Below, piece by piece: positions 62,753 to 64,000 of a stretch of 64,000 nt of DNA. Every line of letters starts with the position of its first letter. Position 1 is the stretch's first letter. Both the position numbers and the translations under genes were made by a program. This stretch comes from JAGWRA01 sp035534615 (GTDB taxonomy: Bacteria; Acidobacteriota; Vicinamibacteria; Vicinamibacterales; CAVVIG01), in NCBI GenBank assembly GCA_035534615.1, contig DATLRO010000082.1:62001-126000 (forward strand), read 5' to 3'. The notes beneath the pieces are model-generated. The model made no database searches. It was not told the origin of the DNA and worked only from the letters and a program-made list of their open reading frames with translations.

Positions 62753-62893
62753 TCGACGCGGGGATGCCGGCTCGTCGTCCGTCGCTGACGCGCCTGCCTG
62801 CCATCCGTGCGTCGACTTCGGTCACGCGCCGAAGCGCTGCATGGTCCGCGCGGTCGCGGCCGGCGGGTGAGCCCGCGACGACGGTCCTTCAGC

Positions 62894-62922
62894 TTGGCTT
62901 TCCCGCGGCGGAGGAGTATCTT
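62894..62922 (+). promoter_or_regulatory. candidate sigma70 promoter upstream of lepB
   Basis: -35 TTGGCT (62894-62899) and -10 TATCTT (62917-62922) with a 17-nt spacer; each matches consensus at four of six bases. Predicted start ~62929, giving a ~155-nt leader that includes the HicA-like ORF. Confidence 0.45.
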
Positions 62923-62941
62923 AATTTGTGAGCGTTCAGCC

Positions 62942-63085
62942 TGGGTTCTCCACGCTGAAGGGTGGCGCGTGCGGTTCTGGGCACGCCTCGCCGGGCACAC
63001 GATTCCAACTGGGCGACGGGCCTGGCCCGTGGTGACGCACGGCGGCCTCCACTTCAAACCTGACAACGGCACGCTGCAACGGTGA
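62942..63085 (+). pseudogene. possible hicA (YcfA-type) toxin remnant
   Basis: The frame ending at TGA 63083-63085, which overlaps the lepB ATG, reads 'HAEGWRVRF', then 'GHTIPTGRRAW' and 'VVTHGGLHFKPDNGTLQR'. This resembles the HicA core 'EADGW-LVR--GSH', '-H-GRR--VPVHGG-ELKPGTLR'. There is no good start codon, the usual RNA-contact 'GSH' is altered, and no hicB follows, so it would be a fossil if real. Eye alignment only. Confidence 0.25.
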
Positions 63086-63819
63086 TGCTCGACAGCGATT
63101 CCCCCACGGACCTCACGCCCCAGGAACAGACCGCGCCGGCTGAACCGGCGGTGAGCCCGACCGGCGCGGACGAGGCGTCCCTCCCGGGCGACACGCCGCC
63201 GTTCCTCCTGGAATCACGGCCGGCCGCGGCCGACGCGGCCGTGGCGGTTTCGGTGGCGCCGGTCACGGTCCGCCGCGAGCCGTCCGTCCGTTACTGGTCG
63301 TGGCGACGGGTCGGCGCCGAAGTGCTCTCGTGGGTGAAGACGCTGGTCTCGGCGGCGGTGTACGCCACGTTCATCGTGACGTTCGGATTCCAGGTGGCGC
63401 GCGTGGACGGCATGAGCATGGCGCCGACCCTGGAGAACCACGATCGCCTGATCGTCGACAAGATGATCTACCTCTACGAGGACCCGAAGCCGGGCGACAT
63501 CGTGATGCTCTACTATCCGCTCAACCCGAAGAAGATGTTCGTCAAGCGGGTGATCGCGACCGAGGGGCAGACGATCCGGATCATCGACGGCCACGTCTAC
63601 GTCAACAACGTGCTGATCAACGACAGCTACGTGCTGCCGAAATACCGCAGCCATGACGACTTCGGCCCCGAGCTGATTCCCAAGGGCTATGATTTCGTCA
63701 TGGGCGATCATCGGGACAACAGTTCGGACAGCCGGGACTGGGGCTTCGTGCCGAAGAAGTACATCCTCGGCAAGGTCGAACTGCGCTGGTGGCCCCTTGA
63801 CCATGCCCGCATCTTCTAG
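63085..63819 (+). CDS. lepB: signal peptidase I
   Basis: The product is 244 residues (ATG 63085; GTG one codon earlier). An unusually long acidic/Ala-Pro-rich cytoplasmic N-terminus (~70) leads into one membrane helix (~86-103). Box B holds the nucleophile S111 ('VDGMSMAPTL'), box D the general base K154 ('MFVKRVIATEG'), and box E reads 'MGDHRDNSSDSRDWGF'. It cleaves signal peptides of exported proteins, relevant to the many secreted products here. A hairpin overlapping the stop probably ends the transcript. Confidence 0.95.
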   Translation: MLDSDSPTDLTPQEQTAPAEPAVSPTGADEASLPGDTPPFLLESRPAAADAAVAVSVAPVTVRREPSVRYWSWRRVGAEVLSWVKTLVSAAVYATFIVTFGFQVARVDGMSMAPTLENHDRLIVDKMIYLYEDPKPGDIVMLYYPLNPKKMFVKRVIATEGQTIRIIDGHVYVNNVLINDSYVLPKYRSHDDFGPELIPKGYDFVMGDHRDNSSDSRDWGFVPKKYILGKVELRWWPLDHARIF

Positions 63820-63832
63820 GCGGGCCTTTCTC
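63805..63832 (+). terminator. terminator overlapping lepB stop
   Basis: GCCCGC (63805-63810) pairs with GCGGGC (63820-63825), with the TAG stop in the 9-nt loop, followed by the pyrimidine-rich CTTTCTCTCC. A modest 6-bp stem but with a partly U-rich tail. Confidence 0.45.
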
Positions 63833-63938
63833 TCCACACGTCATCGCCTCATCGTCGCACCGGGCACCGGCCGGAAGCCGTCCCGGGTGGCGGCGTGCGG
63901 CCGGAACAGGACTCATCCAGCCCGGCGGCCGGCCGATA

Positions 63939-63944
63939 TAGACT
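63939..63944 (+). promoter_or_regulatory. -10 box TAGACT seven nt before the last start codon
   Basis: TAGACT ends 7 nt before ATG 63952. The same hexamer is the -10 of the 14-kb RNA promoter. It suggests a leaderless mRNA for the gene entering at the window end. Confidence 0.45.
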
Positions 63945-63951
63945 GAAGCGG

Positions 63952-64000
63952 ATGGCTGACCGCGTGACGGTGCTGATCGGGGCGGCCGAACTGCTGCCGG
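63952..64000 (+). CDS. start of an unidentified protein (partial)
   Basis: ATG 63952 opens a frame that runs off the window after 16 codons ('ADRVTVLIGAAELLP'). Too short to assign. The start is supported by the -10 box and a 130-bp gap after lepB. Confidence 0.5.
   Translation, partial: MADRVTVLIGAAELLP

Overview
The window is one continuous high-GC stretch of a diderm bacterial chromosome. I read it as Acidobacteriota, most likely a Vicinamibacteria-type soil organism. The reasons are three ~1,050-residue VPS10/BNR-repeat secreted proteins, an Oar-like TonB-dependent receptor with an N-terminal carboxypeptidase-regulatory domain, a secreted VWFA protein of the 'VWFA-related Acidobacterial' type, many exported peptidases, and an LPS-modifying Kdo hydroxylase. 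I see no prophage, insertion sequence, CRISPR array, tRNA or rRNA. It looks like core/accessory metabolic and signalling chromosome.

Layout. 1-6.4 kb: two tandem VPS10/BNR proteins (minus). 7-9.3 kb: a small DUF2892 membrane protein, a secreted hypothetical protein and a plus-strand 2-hydroxyacid dehydrogenase. 9.3-13.9 kb (minus): a four-PAS hybrid histidine kinase, a Dabb protein and an M28 peptidase. 14.0-14.25 kb (plus): an isolated transcription unit with a sigma70-type promoter, a ~200-nt structured RNA holding a Cys-rich 21-codon ORF, and a strong intrinsic terminator. 14.4-16.0 kb: an apolipoprotein-N-acyltransferase-like protein lacking catalytic residues. 16-20.6 kb: a phosphorelay operon (Hpt-REC-GGDEF-REC, stand-alone REC, CHASE3-PAS-kinase-REC-REC). 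20.8-26 kb: a complete urease operon ureABCEFGD, with a TonB-dependent receptor upstream (26.0-28.9 kb) and a 1.1-kb regulatory-looking gap.

30-31 kb: MscL with a zinc-ribbon tail and a hypothetical protein. 31-34.8 kb (plus): Tat-exported amidase, dUTPase, PLP aminotransferase. 34.8-38 kb: third VPS10 paralogue (minus). 38.2-43.7 kb (plus): Kdo hydroxylase, peptidase T, exported metallo-beta-lactamase-fold protein, glycosyltransferase-TPR fusion. 43.7-44 kb: a remnant that looks like joined pieces of leuB and leuD. 44-52.8 kb (minus): cupin, GNAT acetyltransferase, subtilase with 13 NIVWG repeats, response regulator, MFS exporter, S9 peptidase, cation-efflux protein, bactofilin. 53-60.5 kb: PIG-L deacetylase, BON protein (plus), OMP-like protein, M20 and M13 peptidases. 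61-64 kb (plus): small exported protein, VWFA protein, signal peptidase I, start of another gene.

Taken together the genes describe a protein- and peptide-degrading heterotroph (M28, S8, S9, M13, two M20, amidase) that can also take nitrogen from urea. It has elaborate phosphorelay signalling whose receivers carry no DNA-binding domain in this window. Two regulatory patterns recur. TAGACT/TATAAT-like -10 boxes sit only 6-7 nt before start codons that lack a Shine-Dalgarno, which suggests leaderless mRNAs. GC-rich hairpins without a U-tract begin 6-8 nt after several stop codons.
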